Shown in pieces: positions 24,260-36,569 of a DNA stretch of 64,000 nt. The notes below the pieces were generated by a model. The model was given only the letters and a program-made list of their open reading frames with translations, was not told the origin of the DNA and searched no databases. Source of the stretch: Symsagittifera roscoffensis (taxonomy: Eukaryota; Xenacoelomorpha; Acoela; Convolutidae); the NCBI RefSeq assembly GCF_963678635.1, contig NC_087066.1:6229954-6293953 (forward strand). The letters are read 5' to 3'. Each line of letters opens with the position of its first letter. Position 1 is the first letter of the stretch. The position numbers and the translations under genes are program-made.

Positions 24260-25191
24260 CCCGCATCCAAGTTTAGGCGTAAAAAATCTTTTATAATGGA
24301 TTATTATGATGATTTTTTGACAATTATAATCTATTATAATTACCAAAATTAGGCCCTCAAGGGATTATAATTGATTATAATCGTGTTATTTTCCAAAAGA
24401 TTATTATCTTTTATAATCGATTATCATTGATTATATTCTAAAAACCCTTAAAATCAGTTATAATTGATTATAATCTCTTATTTTGCCGAGATTTTCTCAA
24501 ATTCGAATTATATCTTATGGGTTATTAATTTTGTGTCAATATGAAATTCTCTAGAACTGAAATCTCTTGAACACTTTGGTTAATCTGAACACAAAGTTTT
24601 ACCACGAAACAAAAGTTTCATAGCGATCCTTTCATATGAGTGGAAAGAATCTCGCGGTAGATGAAAAATAAATTTTCCGAATCAATCAAGAAACTAAATC
24701 AATTTGCTGATGTTTTTTATATTTAAAAAAGCTTTAAATATGCATCACAAAACAACCCTAATGGAGAAAAAATGAAAAAAAAACCTATTAATTTGAATTA
24801 AATGAACAATCCAAAAAAATATTTGCCTCATTTTTTAAACGAACCAACGTCCACAAAAAGCATAAAATATAAGCAATTTAGATGCAACTTCGAAGACAAA
24901 AATAGACAAGCAAAAGGGATTAAAATCAATTATCATCGATTATAATGGATTTTTGTGCAAAACTAATGAAATATAAATTTGAAAAAATAATGGATTTTAA
25001 TCAATTATAATCGCTTATATTTGTATCGAAAAATAAACAAATAAATGATTATAATTGATTATAATTTTATTTTAAAAAGAGTGATTATGATCGATTATTA
25101 ATTGATTCAAATTGATTGTTTCTCAATTTTAGTGAGACTTGTACTTAAATTGTAATATAATCGATTATTAACGCTTGAAACGGGATGCGGG
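24260..25191. mobile_element. TIR element family A, short copy 2
   Basis: Same termini and interior as the 21071 copy. It sits at the equivalent place in the duplicated unit, so it was copied by the segmental duplication rather than by transposition. Confidence 0.8.
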
Positions 25192-25861
25192 AAGGTCCAA
25201 AAGGGGGAGAAATACTTCAGAAGATCCAAGTTTTTTCTTCGGCCTAAATTGTACATTTATTACCTCGTTTCTTACATACTTATAAAAATAGCTATACTCG
25301 AGTATTTAAAAAACACTATATAACTAAAATCAAGCATTCTAACCAAAAAACCGTCAACTAATAGAGTGTTCTGTAGAATTATGTGATGCTGAACTAAACT
25401 ACGAAACGGATTGATAAAAGTGCCAATTGGTAAATGTGGTAAAAGTGCCAAGTAATATAAATGGTTTCTCTTGACACAAACTATCGTTAAAATTAATTCT
25501 CAACTCCTCAAGTCAGTGAACTTTTCATCTGCCGACTCTTTTGCTGTAAAAAAACATTTTTCAACCAAATAACACGAATAAAAAAATGGAATGTCTCATT
25601 GCAGCTCGAATCTCTGAAAAACGATCATAAATTAAAAACTACTAATCACTATCTATCAGTGGTCAAATTTGAAGAAAAAATATTAGAAATGTTGTTTAAA
25701 AAGCCCAAGAATTGAGTTCGTTACATTCGTTAACTTCAATCTTCGTTACTATTTTAATGAACTTTTGAAAATGTTTATCCAGCCAACATTGATGATAAAC
25801 CATAGAAGCATAAACATTTCAGGAGTTACTAGATAATTTTACCAGACAGATTCTAATAGTT

Positions 25862-26041
25862 ATGATGCGATTCGGTAAAGTTTCATTTCTGCTGTTTTTA
25901 ATTGAGATTTCTTTTCAATCTGCTTGCGGCGAAAACCTATTCGTTTACCCAGACGTGTTTAATGAAACTGATCGAGATATATTTGAAGTTGGGTCTTTTC
26001 CAAATGACTTCCAATTCGGTGTTGCTACTTCAGCCTATCAG
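25862..26041 (+). CDS. GH1 beta-glucosidase-like, alternative first exon b
   Basis: Near-identical 60-residue first exon nearest the body of the gene: signal peptide, then FPNDFQFGVATSAYQ, phase-0 donor GTTAGA. A short leader containing TTTCAGGAGTTACTAG upstream of both copies resembles a splice acceptor and may mark a non-coding upstream exon. Joined to the next exons it yields a complete 535-residue enzyme. Confidence 0.85.
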
Positions 26042-26231
26042 GTTAGAATTGAGCTTCATTTAAGACTTTTAAAATTGCCGATACAGTAATCATTTTAGTT
26101 TCATCATTCGAAGAAAGTGACCAAAAAATTGCGCTGGGGTTTATTTTTTTATCTTCAGATATATTTAGATTTTTCAAATATTTCGAATCAAATTCTTCAT
26201 ATCATCTGAAAGCAATTGGTACTTTATATAA

Positions 26232-26432
26232 AAGCAGAAAGATGTCCATATTGACTGTGAAGCCGACTTGTTGAATGTACAAGGCAATAAGCTAGCGGTC
26301 AAAAGCTTTTTGGACACTGTCGCGGTAATAAGTGTCATGCCTATAAGCACAAAGACAGACCTGGGTTGCGACAGATTGGATCTGGTGCCGCCCAATATCC
26401 GATTGGCTGAAGTCAACCAATGGGTTGTCTAA
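26232..26432 (+). pseudogene. Retropepsin (aspartic protease) fragment in GH1 intron 1
   Basis: In frame from about 26232: VQGNKLAVKSFLDTVAVISV, then MPISTKTDLGC and LVPPNIRLAEVNQ before a stop. This matches the flap and active-site region of LTR-retrotransposon proteases, but the active-site D-T-G reads D-T-V. It is an orphan fragment of an LTR element on the + strand. Confidence 0.7.
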
Positions 26433-26784
26433 GTGGCTGGAAGAACACCGATTCTCTCATTGCAATTAGAAAGAATTTTCGGAGGAAATTCCGATCTTTC
26501 GAAAGTATTTGATATATTAACGCGCATTGAAATCCGCCCTGTTTTAACGTATTCTTAGAACAAAAGTACCCCAAACTGAATAGCTGCAAGCCATTTGCTC
26601 CTATTATTAATTAACCAGGCGCAAAGCATATCATTACCTCTCGATGAATTCTTATGTACATCAAAAATCACATCATAATAATTTCTTTTCAAAAGGAATA
26701 CTTTGTTTTCAATATACAAATTCATCAAAATAAAAAACCCCATCTTGTTTGAATCCCAGATTATGTTCCATTTGGGTGATTTAG

Positions 26785-26897
26785 GTGGAGGGTGGGTGGA
26801 ATGTGGATGGGAAGGGGGTGAACATATGGGACACCTGGACCCACCCACCCCTCAGTCCAGTCTACCAACATCAGACAGGAGACGACACTGACAAGAG
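26785..26897 (+). CDS. GH1 beta-glucosidase-like, exon 2
   Basis: A 113 bp exon lying in a frame without its own start. It follows GGGTGATTTAG and is read from [23 protein letters not shown], then [17 protein letters not shown], ending with two bases before GTGTCA. This is the conserved GH1 block (EGGW...GKG.. IWD..TH...TGD). Entry phase 0 and exit phase 2 agree exactly with the flanking exons; the split codon gives Ser in the DKSYYLWERDI junction. Confidence 0.9.
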
Positions 26898-27353
26898 GTG
26901 TCAATCATTCTCTGTTTTTTAGTTGTCTAATGAGTATTTAGAACGCACGTTTTCAACCCAAAATTTGTATATGAAAATGAATTTTGTTACAAACTGTATA
27001 GGCATACAAAAATGCAGTATCTATTTTCTGTTGTTTTTTTTGTTCAGTTTTTAATACTTTATCTGTTTAGCCCATTAGTTCAATTAGTACTTTATCTGTT
27101 TGGTCATTAGTTCAATCAGGTCAAACGTACTGGACCAAAACGTTAATTGTAAAGTTTTTGCTCATACTTCTTCAAACTACAAGAACAAAGAAGATAAATC
27201 AGAACTAAATCTATTAAGTTTGAACGTCTTCCTGGAAACGACAAAACTTTTTGTGATTCAAATTGCAGTTTCTAAAAAAATGTGAAATGTAGCTTATTGT
27301 CAAAAAAATTTAATGAGAAAAAAAATTGACAAATGACATTTATTTTTTTACAG

Positions 27354-28668
27354 TTATTATTTGTGGGAGAGGGACATCCAACTAATCAAAGATTTGGGCG
27401 CCAAATTCTACCGCTACTCCATCTCGTGGGCTCGCATTCTCCCACGTGGAGTCTACGAAACCGAAGACGACATCAACTGGGCAGGAGTTTATTTCTACAA
27501 CGAAACCATCAATAACTTGACCAGAGCGGGAATCGAACCTATGGTCACATTGTTCCACTGGGATTTACCGCAAGCGTTACAAAACAAAGGTGGCTCAATT
27601 GTGCCCGAGCTATCTGATTGGTTCGCGACATATGCCGAGTTGTGTTTTCGGCTATTCGGCGATCGGGTAAAAACTTGGATCACTTTCAACGAGCCTAAAT
27701 CGGTCGCAATTTGCTACGAGCTTGCAGAATGCGCCCCTGGAATTCTAAAAATAGGGGTCGGTTACTATTTAGTTTTACATTATCAATTGCTTGGTCACCA
27801 GAAAGCGTGGCATATTTACGACCAGAAATACAGAAGTTCCCAGCAAGGCATTGTCGGAATAACTGTTAACGGGGGTTGGGCTATCCCTTTTTCCGATTCA
27901 CAAGCCGATATCGATGCCGCTAACCGAGAAATGGAATTAAAATTAGGAAGTCTGCTGTCGCCTTTAGTCGGGACAGGTAATTACCCGCAAGTCATGATTG
28001 ACAGCATTGGAAACCGAAGTCTACAACAGGGTTTCAACGAATCACGACTTCCGAAATTTACCGCCGAAGAACAAAAATTGCTCCTCGGGGCGACTGATTT
28101 TGTGGGGATTAATTACTACACCGCTTCAGTATGCAAAGCGGCGAACTTCCCAACTAGCCGAATTCCCAGAATGTTTAACGACCAAGACGTGTACAAATTC
28201 CAGCTGCCAGAATGGCCAAAATCGGCGTCGTCGTGGCTGAAATCAGTTCCATATGGACTCAGAAAAATATTAAAATGGGTAAAAAGTAAGTACAATTATG
28301 GAAACAAAGCAATATACTTAACAGAAAATGGCTTCAGTGATTGGCCTAGAAGTTGCAATGATTCTCTTGACGTGAACAAAACTCAATATATTGTGGCGCA
28401 TTTGAACGAATTATACAAATTGATCAAACATGACAAAATAAACGTGAAAAGATACACCTTATGGTCTTTGATTGACAACTTCGAATGGATTGATGGTTTC
28501 AGCAAAAAGTTTGGCGTGTTTTGCGTTGATTTTGACGATTCAGAAAGAACTCGAGTTTCGAGATACTCCTCCAAAATATTCTCAGAAATAATCACCAATA
28601 ACGGATTTGACAACTCTTCATTAATCAAAAATTTGAATGATAATAACATTTTGACAGCTGTTTCTTGA
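27354..28668 (+). CDS. GH1 beta-glucosidase/lactase-like, terminal exon
   Basis: Follows TTTTTACAG and runs 437 codons to TGA. With exon 1b and exon 2 the protein is 535 residues, the normal size of a single-domain secreted GH1 enzyme (lactase-phlorizin, myrosinase or cyanogenic beta-glucosidase relatives). Hallmarks: FYRYSISWARILP; MVTLFHWDLPQAL; TFNEP with the acid/base Glu at about residue 211; FVGINYYT; YLTENG with the nucleophile Glu at about residue 422; and LWSLIDNFEWIDGF, the glycone-binding end. Both catalytic Glu residues are present, so activity is expected: hydrolysis of beta-glucosides or galactosides outside the cell or in the gut lumen. There is no C-terminal membrane segment. 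Several N-x-S/T sites are present. Substrate cannot be told from sequence. Confidence 0.93.
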
Positions 28669-28899
28669 TTGATGAAACTTTTTTAATGATTTTGCGTGCG
28701 TCGGTTATTTAGGAAACTACCTCAAAAAGAATCTAGGGGCTCAATGTTGTATCATTGGTCATCAGGATTCAAAGACTGACAGTGAAAAACCATAACCTTC
28801 TGAATTGTTCGGCAGTTTTTACTTAGTGTTGAAAAACGTGACCTGTTTTTTATGGAAGATCAAACTTTTTATTACTATATGAATAAGTCAGCCTGGGTT

Positions 28900-28933
28900 A
28901 ATAAACTAAAACATTGACTTAAGCATGAATAAA
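28900..28933 (+). promoter_or_regulatory. Polyadenylation signals of the GH1 gene
   Basis: AATAAA at 28900-28905 and again at 28928-28933, about 230-265 bases after the stop codon. These are the nearest canonical signals. Confidence 0.55.
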
Positions 28934-28998
28934 CGTACGCAAGACATGTAGGATACGCATTTTTCTTGTACGTAATCATATGATGAGGATCTTTTTTA

Positions 28999-29045
28999 AG
29001 GTGGGAATTTTATTGGGAAAACTTAAGGTGGGAATTTTATTGGTT
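28999..29045. repeat. Two copies of AAGGTGGGAATTTTATTGG
   Basis: A short direct duplication downstream of the GH1 polyadenylation signals. No function suggested. Confidence 0.7.
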
Positions 29046-29289
29046 AATTCTTGAATTTGCTGTGATGTTAAACCATTTTACACTTTGCCGAACACGTGGT
29101 TTGCAGCCAATATGTTTAGTTTTCATTTTCTGCTGCTTTCGACTAGTAAATCACTGCATTTTAGTCACTCTCTTTGTAAAAATTAAGAGCTTGTCACTCT
29201 CAGAGAGATGGCATCTCAATTTAAAGTATCCATTTTCTTTTTTTTGTATTTTTTAGTCTAAACTAAGAACAGAGGAAGGGAGGGAGAGA

Positions 29290-29416
<127 letters not shown>

Positions 29417-31150
29417 AGAAAGAGATTGTGAGTAAATTGTAGCGACAAAACAGCAGGAAAAATCAATTGGGTATTTTGAGAAACAAACCATGTTAAGGGC
29501 AAAAAAGGCAGGACACAGTACAAACAGCATACTAGGAGAAGTTACCGAATAATGGTTATGAACACTAAAATCAAATTACAATCGAAATTTTATAATAAAA
29601 CTTTGAAACTCTCTTCGGGCTGAAGTTTGTTTTTTGTTAGAAAAATTTTCATTTAAAGAACAAAACTTTTATGTAAGTTTAGAATTTCGGACAAAATATA
29701 TCTTACATTTATGCCTAAAAAACAAAAAAAATAGCCAATTGTTTTTGAATTTTTGTGAATCGCGTTGCACACTCAGTTAGCGCGCCCTTACAGTATTTGT
29801 GAAACAATTACAAAGAGAACTGCAAAAAACAACCACAAACGAATATGAAAGCTCAAAAGACTGCTTCCAAAAAACATGTTAAAGCATTTTACAAAACAAT
29901 TAGACAACGAATATAGACAACGAAAAAACTTTTATCTCCCAGTGTTTTTTTTCCACATAAATGTAAATCCAGCCGTTAATCATGGATGGGCAAGGTGATA
30001 AATCATATTGAGCGTTTTTAATGTCGCGAAAAATCAGTTTAGAAATGTTGATTTAACTACTGGAGCTTTTAGCTTTGATCGGCGTTTTATTGGCAAAAAT
30101 TTTTTTTTACAAAATAACTCAAAAAATTTGCAAAAACCATTGCAATATTTGCAATTTCTTTTTTATATTGTTTTCAATGATAATTGTTGTTGATTATGTT
30201 TATCATTCTACGCGTTCCCTTGAATTTTTCGTCACATCACTAAAAATTAGTCTTATGAAAAACAAGTCTTGATTATGACCAAAAAAAAACAATTCTACAA
30301 TTTAAGAAATCAATCAATTTTTTACGTGTTTCAACTAAACTATGCAAACACAAAACAAGAATTGCTGGTGGCTGTGCAACTGGCACAGAAGGTTCCGAAT
30401 AGTTTCATAAAAACTAGTGTCGCTTTTGGTGCGAAGTGTATTTCGAGAAATATGCGACCTCGCACAAATTAGTGAAATAGGCAAGTTAGACAAATGTGAT
30501 TAAAAAACATTTAAAAAATTAAATTTATTTTTAACTTACTTTTTGTACTATAAATTATAATTTTATTAATTTTTTTTGGCAAATTAGCACTAAATGCAAC
30601 ATCCAAACGTAGTTTTTTCTATAATAAAATCAATTTTTTTGTCTTAAAAATTTTTTGTCTGTGTAATAAAACAGAAAATCAATTTTTTTAAACTGTGCTC
30701 TTACTCCGATGATAAATTGCTCTAGCTGATTTTACGTGCGAAACGAAAAAAAAACAAGAACAAAAAAAATAAAACACGCCCATTTGCAAAGTTCCTGCCC
30801 AATTTCAATAGACGGAACAATGACACTATTTTTTTTACTAATAAGCTAGTTGAGTTTCATCCGTTCTATCAGACGGTTGAAATGATCTTAAGCAAGGTCA
30901 AACTCTGGCGACGAATCTATTGAACAAGTCAATGGAAGCATTCGATCAATCAACTTGCTTCATTATGAAATCTTTTGTAGAACAATTAAAAAGATTCTCA
31001 GTCTAAAAGGCTGAATTTTTTTTTCTAATTTTCTTTTCGTGAAAACATTCAAAAAATTATGTTAAAATTTAAAAAAATTATGTTAAATTTTTAAAACTTT
31101 TAAGTATCTGTCCTCAGAACTAAAATATAAGTGTTAGCAACCGGCTCGTA
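29417..31150. other. AT-rich spacer
   Basis: No coding sequence recognised; homopolymer-rich, with short open frames of low-complexity composition. Confidence 0.4.
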
Positions 31151-31159
31151 AACTCGTTG

Positions 31160-31700
31160 ATCCTAGGTCTCTCTCTCCTTGTTTGTAGCGCCTTCAACGT
31201 TTGCAATCTTAATGCGCTAATCTTTTGGTCTGTAATCTCCCGTTTCATCTTCGCATGTGTCTCATCGATACCACAATCGCTCAGATATTGTCCACTAGTG
31301 CATCATCAATGCTTTGTTCCTCAACCCTGGTAGTGAAAAGTCGTACCATTTGGCCGTCATATGCGGAGTTGTATCCACAGCTGGCTATCTTGTATACAAC
31401 TTTGCATTATAACTTCTTTTTCCTTCAAAAAAGAGGAGCTAAAAGAAGGTAAAACTGCTTCTACTTTTCCCGTTTTAAAAACTATTTGTACAAAATTGAC
31501 ATTATGTATTCGATTTGCGATATCTTCAGATCCGTTTCCCCGATAATACATCATTCGCGTAGAGTTGTCGTATTCAGACTGGTTGCTACTTAGGCGATCT
31601 GAAACTGCATCCAGCTTGTATTTACCAATCAATTTTTTTGCTGGATTTTCTTGATACAATACAACCCGTTAATTTTAGAGCTACTGGTTGTTTTGTCATT
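31160..31700 (-). pseudogene. Unidentified decayed coding region, - strand
   Basis: A less AT-rich block with one 100-codon frame (31659-31357: KYKLDAVSDRLSSNQSEYDN...) continuing in the same frame past stops into DETHAKMKREITDQKISALR. Composition is coding-like but no family was recognised. Its surroundings suggest another mobile-element relic. Confidence 0.3.
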
Positions 31701-32590
31701 CACCCCAAAAGCCTAAATAATTTTCTACCAGCTAAAGTTACTCCAAAACTTTTCGCAACGGTCTCCTGAATGACAATCCAGGAGCTGTGTTTTAGTGCTG
31801 TGAAGCTGTGTTTTAGTGAAGCACAGCTTCAAAAGTCAACAAAGTGTCCTTTGCCACTTTCTATCATCCACAGTATTTTTGTTGTGCGTTGACATTATTC
31901 TTCCAATGAAATAACAAAAAAGTTTCCGTCATAGTTCGGATTCTCAATGGTCAATTACTAATTTTGACGAGCAAAGCTGCAACATAGAACTATAGTTTCA
32001 ATTGTAATTTACTGCTCGATAAAAAAACTTTGTCATTGCAAAATTCAATTATTGAATTTAACTTATTGAATATTTTTGTGCAACATCAAAGAAACAAAAA
32101 ATAACTTATTTCCTTATCAGCTTATATGTAAAATAAAAGTATATTATTGACAAACTGAACAAACAATAAAATTAAAGTTTCAATTGAAAATTGTTTTCTG
32201 CATAGGTTGTCACAATTTAAGCTGATCAAGTTGAAGTTTTGTGGAAAAATATTTTTCATTTTGTAGGTATCGCATTTTAAATCCAAATGCAACAAAAGGT
32301 TTTAGAAGCTGATGGGTTTGTAACTGTTGATTTACTGGCTGTTACTTCAACTAGTTCATCGCTAAAACAGTGCAAAGCTGCTCTAACCATAGTCGAAAGA
32401 AGAAGTTTTAAATAATTTTTCAATCATCAAAGCATTCACAAAAAATTTGGCAGCACATTAAGATTTCTAAACTGGTTGTGTGCACTTCCTCTAAAAACAT
32501 TCAATTTTTCCCTCAATAGAAAAAATAAAAACGACACGCAGGGCATACTTTTGAGGTATGCCTAGAAACTGCTGTATACGCATCATAGAT
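31700..32590. other. AT-rich spacer
   Basis: Contains a short inverted motif around 31790-31830 (GAAGCTGTG / CACAGCTTC). A TTTCTACCAGCTAAAGTTACTC block at about 31724 recurs at about 33808, so these flanks share an old repeat. No gene seen. Confidence 0.4.
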
Positions 32591-32599
32591 GATTTGTGG

Positions 32600-33115
32600 A
32601 CCACTTGCCTCACTAACTTAATCACTAAATTGTCCCAAAGGTGGATACAGACACATAAGGATACGAATATCGCTGTTGTCTGAGACGAAGTCTGTGATGA
32701 TGTTGTGATTGATCCAAGCCTTCAACCGTTGGAAGGAAAACGTTTTCTCAACAACGCAGCTCAACCAAAAGTTTGTTAGCAACGAAAATTTGAAGAAAAA
32801 GAGGGTCTGGATAATCAAAAAGGAAATTATTCAAAAAATCTAATATCCCCATAAGTAACAGGGGGAAACACTCAGGATTGAGATATCTGACGTCAGTCAG
32901 TCGCCAATAGGGACTTTATTTTATTTTGCATCGCTGTGTACTTTTTAAGGGAAAGTTACAATCGCGACACCTTCGCGGTAATCCTACTGAAGATAGGCTG
33001 GACATCAAGACTACCGGATACTGGGGAGACCAATTCAATCGAGCCATTTCCAACGTGGAGATTTTTAATCCTCACGCCGAAAAATGCGCAAAAAACATAA
33101 GATACGTTTGCAGGT
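32600..33115 (+). pseudogene. Fragment of non-LTR-type RT C-terminal domain, + strand
   Basis: Reads CPKGGYRHIRIR near 32630 and, across frame breaks, RLDIKTTGYWGDQFNRA and NVEIFNPHAEK at 33000-33090. These are the same zinc-knuckle and endonuclease-like segments seen in the - strand elements at 15.5 and 42.5 kb. There is no palm domain, so it is a dead 3' fragment. Confidence 0.65.
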
Positions 33116-34330
33116 AATACGAAGAGTGAAAATGCTGCTTACAAAAGACGAAATTCGAAACGGAACTCAGCAATTTAAAACAGCGGCAAACAATGTAACA
33201 TTCGCCCGGAAGTACATACCGAGAGTAAACTTAGATCCGAAAACGCTTGGCTAGTGGCTAAATAGAGCTTTACGTACTTTTGACCGTCTCCACTATAGCC
33301 AAATCAATGTAGTTTTTGTAACATTGGGTCTACAAAATCAATACTGCTTAAAAGCTATCAGCCGAGCCGCGCAAAGCTAGTTAACATACGGATAAAAAAT
33401 GAGCTCAAAGCTGGGTTACTTCTAAACCAGCGCCGGTACGATATCAAAATTAAGTTAATATTTGACTACTGTTTTTGTACAATAAAAAAAATCACCCTAT
33501 CCATCGGAGATGGACCGACCCGTACCCTCAAGTCATAGCTTATCATTATTTGGAAATGAATATGGATGTTATTAAGTTAAATCCAGGACAATCCGGGAAG
33601 CTAAAAATTGTTAAAACATCAGATTCGCAATATGCTGAAGTACGCTTCTGTGACGCTGCTGAAGTACGCTTCTGCTTCAAAAATTCGTCAATTTCTGGAC
33701 AGGGTTGTTGAGAATAAAAAAAAAAACTTTTTTTGCTTCATTAATTTTAGGGGTACTGGTTATTTTCTCATTCACTACCTTAAGTTTCTAGCTTAATTAA
33801 ATTTCTACCAGCTAAAGTTACTCAAAACATTTCAAAAGTACACATATGTGGGCTTTGACTATTTCTACGAGGCATGCAAGGTTTTCAAATGTTATTGTGA
33901 AACATTGAAAAAAAACTGTAACGAAAGCAGTACGAGAGAGGCATGGTTATTTCCTGTTCATTGATAATTGTCCTGTGTGTTCGAAATAAAAGATATCTAT
34001 GTCTGACATATCTGAAAACCCTCAAATATGGGCAACGCAAAAACCTGAGTTAACTCACAGTGACGTCTGTTGAAGTTTTCGAGAATCCTTGCATGGAAAA
34101 AATATGCAAAACATTTTATTAATGACTTTTGGTTTTTCAAGCCATGGCTGGGCTCGGCCTTTGTGGCCTCTAAAGGCAATTTGCTTAGTAAACTGCAATT
34201 TGTTCGCAACACAATGGTCCAAACAAGAAACTTTATTGGTTTTACACTTAGGTTTTACAGTTGCGGGGAGTATATTTCACACAAACTTCAATATTTTCGC
34301 AATTATTGCACAGCAATTTAAAAATCCTTA
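33116..34330. other. Spacer with possible coding relics
   Basis: From 33130 the + strand reads LLTKDEIRNGTQQFKTAANN and related coding-like sequence before stops; no family assigned. The rest is AT-rich. Confidence 0.3.
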
Positions 34331-34339
34331 TTCTCTTCA

Positions 34340-35430
34340 ATAAAATGGTACAGCCGAGCACTATTGGCGAGCGTTCTTTGGCAGGATTGAAGCAACCCAG
34401 TGTTCATCATCTGAAAGTGACGCAAATGAAGTTTTGCCTACTCTTGAAGAGCCCTTTTCACAGACAGGGGAAGCTACTTCTACAAACTTTGATACTTCTC
34501 AAAAGTATCTTCTGCGTCTAAGACTCAATTTGTGGAAACAGAAGATCAGGGTACTCCAATCTTCTTATATACAAGTGGAAATTACACAACTGATGACGAG
34601 TTTGTTACAGCTGACGTCATTGAGTCTCCTTCTCTTATTCCAATGGCAAAAAGTTTGCAAAACACTACTTCCCCTACTCTGTGATAAAATTTTTACCACA
34701 ACCTTCTACATAATCTGAATCAAGAGAACAACCTGTAAGTGATAAAAAAAACCTGTGGTTATATCTAAAAATGGAGCTGCTGATGATACTTCTCTTTTTT
34801 AGTAGTTAGTGAGGGCGTTATTGTTTTTAGCTGTAACAACTAGCCAGCTATTGCTTTTGCAGTAAGTTTACTCTCTCAAGCACGCACGACTGATGATGGT
34901 CTAGGTATTCAAGACATGATAATGATCTAGGTTAACTTTCGTACAGTGATGCCGATGGGGCAGGCGACTTGAAAGTCTGTATCTGGCATGGTTTTTTTTT
35001 AAACGAGTCAGATTCCCGTGTATTTTGGTTAAACAGCTAAAAAACGTTCTGTATAATTCTCTTCATGAAAGTATGAGTGTATGGGTCTATCGGCCTTGGC
35101 CTAGAAAGTTTTGTTCCCTAAACATATTTTTGAGAATGTTAGCCATATTATTGTTATCCTTATCTTGTTTAGTGACAATAAAGGAGCAATCTGTGCAGCT
35201 TATGAAACAGCTTCGAGATCGAGAGCCAAATGTAACGACATTAAAGTACACTTTGCTCGAGAACGAATTTACTCTGGTAAGATGACGCTAAGATACGTTC
35301 CTACTGAAGTTATGATTGCGGATTTTTTGACAAAATGCCTTCCATGTGTTCGTTTGGCGCATTCAAGCTTCTCTTTGGAAGAACCGTTTGACGGAGTGTT
35401 AAAATACTCGTCTGTGATTGGTCAATTTCT
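34340..35430 (+). mobile_element. Ty1/copia-like retrotransposon fragment
   Basis: The 3' part is clear: 35160-35420 reads SDNKGAICAAYETASRSRAK, HFARERIYSGKMTLRYVPTE and MIADFLTKCLP, the end of a copia RNase H. At about 34945 YSDADGAGD marks the start of RNase H. The region 34380-34690 is coding-like (acidic, Ser/Thr-rich, VETEDQGTPILLYTSG) and may be the integrase-RT linker. Multiple frame breaks; RT proper and LTRs were not found. Confidence 0.7.
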
Positions 35431-35449
35431 AAATATGGTTGTTTAGAAC

Positions 35450-36560
35450 AAAAGACTCTAATTGAAAAAATAATCGCTATGTTCACGAGAGGAGTGAAAC
35501 AAAAAACGAGTTATAATTTTTTGTTTTTAATTTGACATCTAAATACCGCGGTTCAGAAAAAGTTGTTGATTTTGACTTCACCCATTTTAATGGAAAAGAA
35601 TTGATAAAAATTCGTTTTGTTTTGAACATCGAGACCTAATATTACATTACTATATATCGAGAGACCCTTCCGAATTCTCGGTCTTTGCTGTAGAAGCTTC
35701 TTCGTCACTACCAGCAAGGGTAATAATTGTTCTTGTTAGTATTCCCGATTTATTAAATGCGTCCGGCGGTAATTGTTAATGCAATTCTTGTATATTTGAG
35801 AGCTTCTTTTCTTCAATAATCTCTTGATCATTGTCTGTGTTCGTAACTGCTGATATCTGTCTTTTTTGTGGGTTTTCTTTTGGCAAACTTTTTTATTTTG
35901 CTATTTCAGGTTTCATGAAAATACAAAGTCGTTTCTTGTCTTTTGTAAAGAATAGTTACTCCAACTCAAAATAACCCCTCCTAATTCAACACTTCTTGCA
36001 GATAAGTTAATTAATCGTTTTCTTTTACGCATCGTACAGTCATTTTCCATTGGAAAAATTCGCATCGTCATAAGAAAAAATCGGCGGCATTTCGGTCGAA
36101 TGGCACACAACATGAATCATACTGCCTCACAAAAAACTCTATAATCACAACAATTTTGCTCCCAAAAAAATCAATTCTAGTCATCCGGGGATGTAGGAAA
36201 CAGAACAGCACATAGCATAAACTTTTCTCTTATCGCAATAATCGGCTAATTTTCAATCCGACTCATAGCAAAATTTACTACATTAACTAATAAGGACTGA
36301 AACGTCTGGGGCAATTGAGAACAGGAAAAGGTATGAGAAGTTGGTAGTAAAAGCCCGATTGCTGGTGCAAAACAGAAATCGACCAAAAGAGTTGATCATC
36401 CATTTTCCGTTTCGTGGGGCGTCAAAATGATGCAAGCTTAAAGGCAACATCAAAAAACCATCAAAAAATAAAAAAAACCGTCCGCGAGACAAGATAAACC
36501 TCTTGGGGGTGGAGGTAATTTGACCGAACAGCTAAGGTGTTTGACGACATTGATCCGCCT
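35450..36560. other. Spacer
   Basis: No recognisable gene or repeat. Confidence 0.35.
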
Positions 36561-36569
36561 GGATGGGTA

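Larger units (their letters stand above)
22900..26050. repeat. GH1 5'-region tandem duplication, copy 2
   Basis: Direct repeat of the preceding unit, with the same order of features: leader region, family A TIR element (24260-25191) and first coding exon (25862-26041). Differences are scattered substitutions and small indels. Homology ends just past the splice donor at 26042. Confidence 0.9.
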
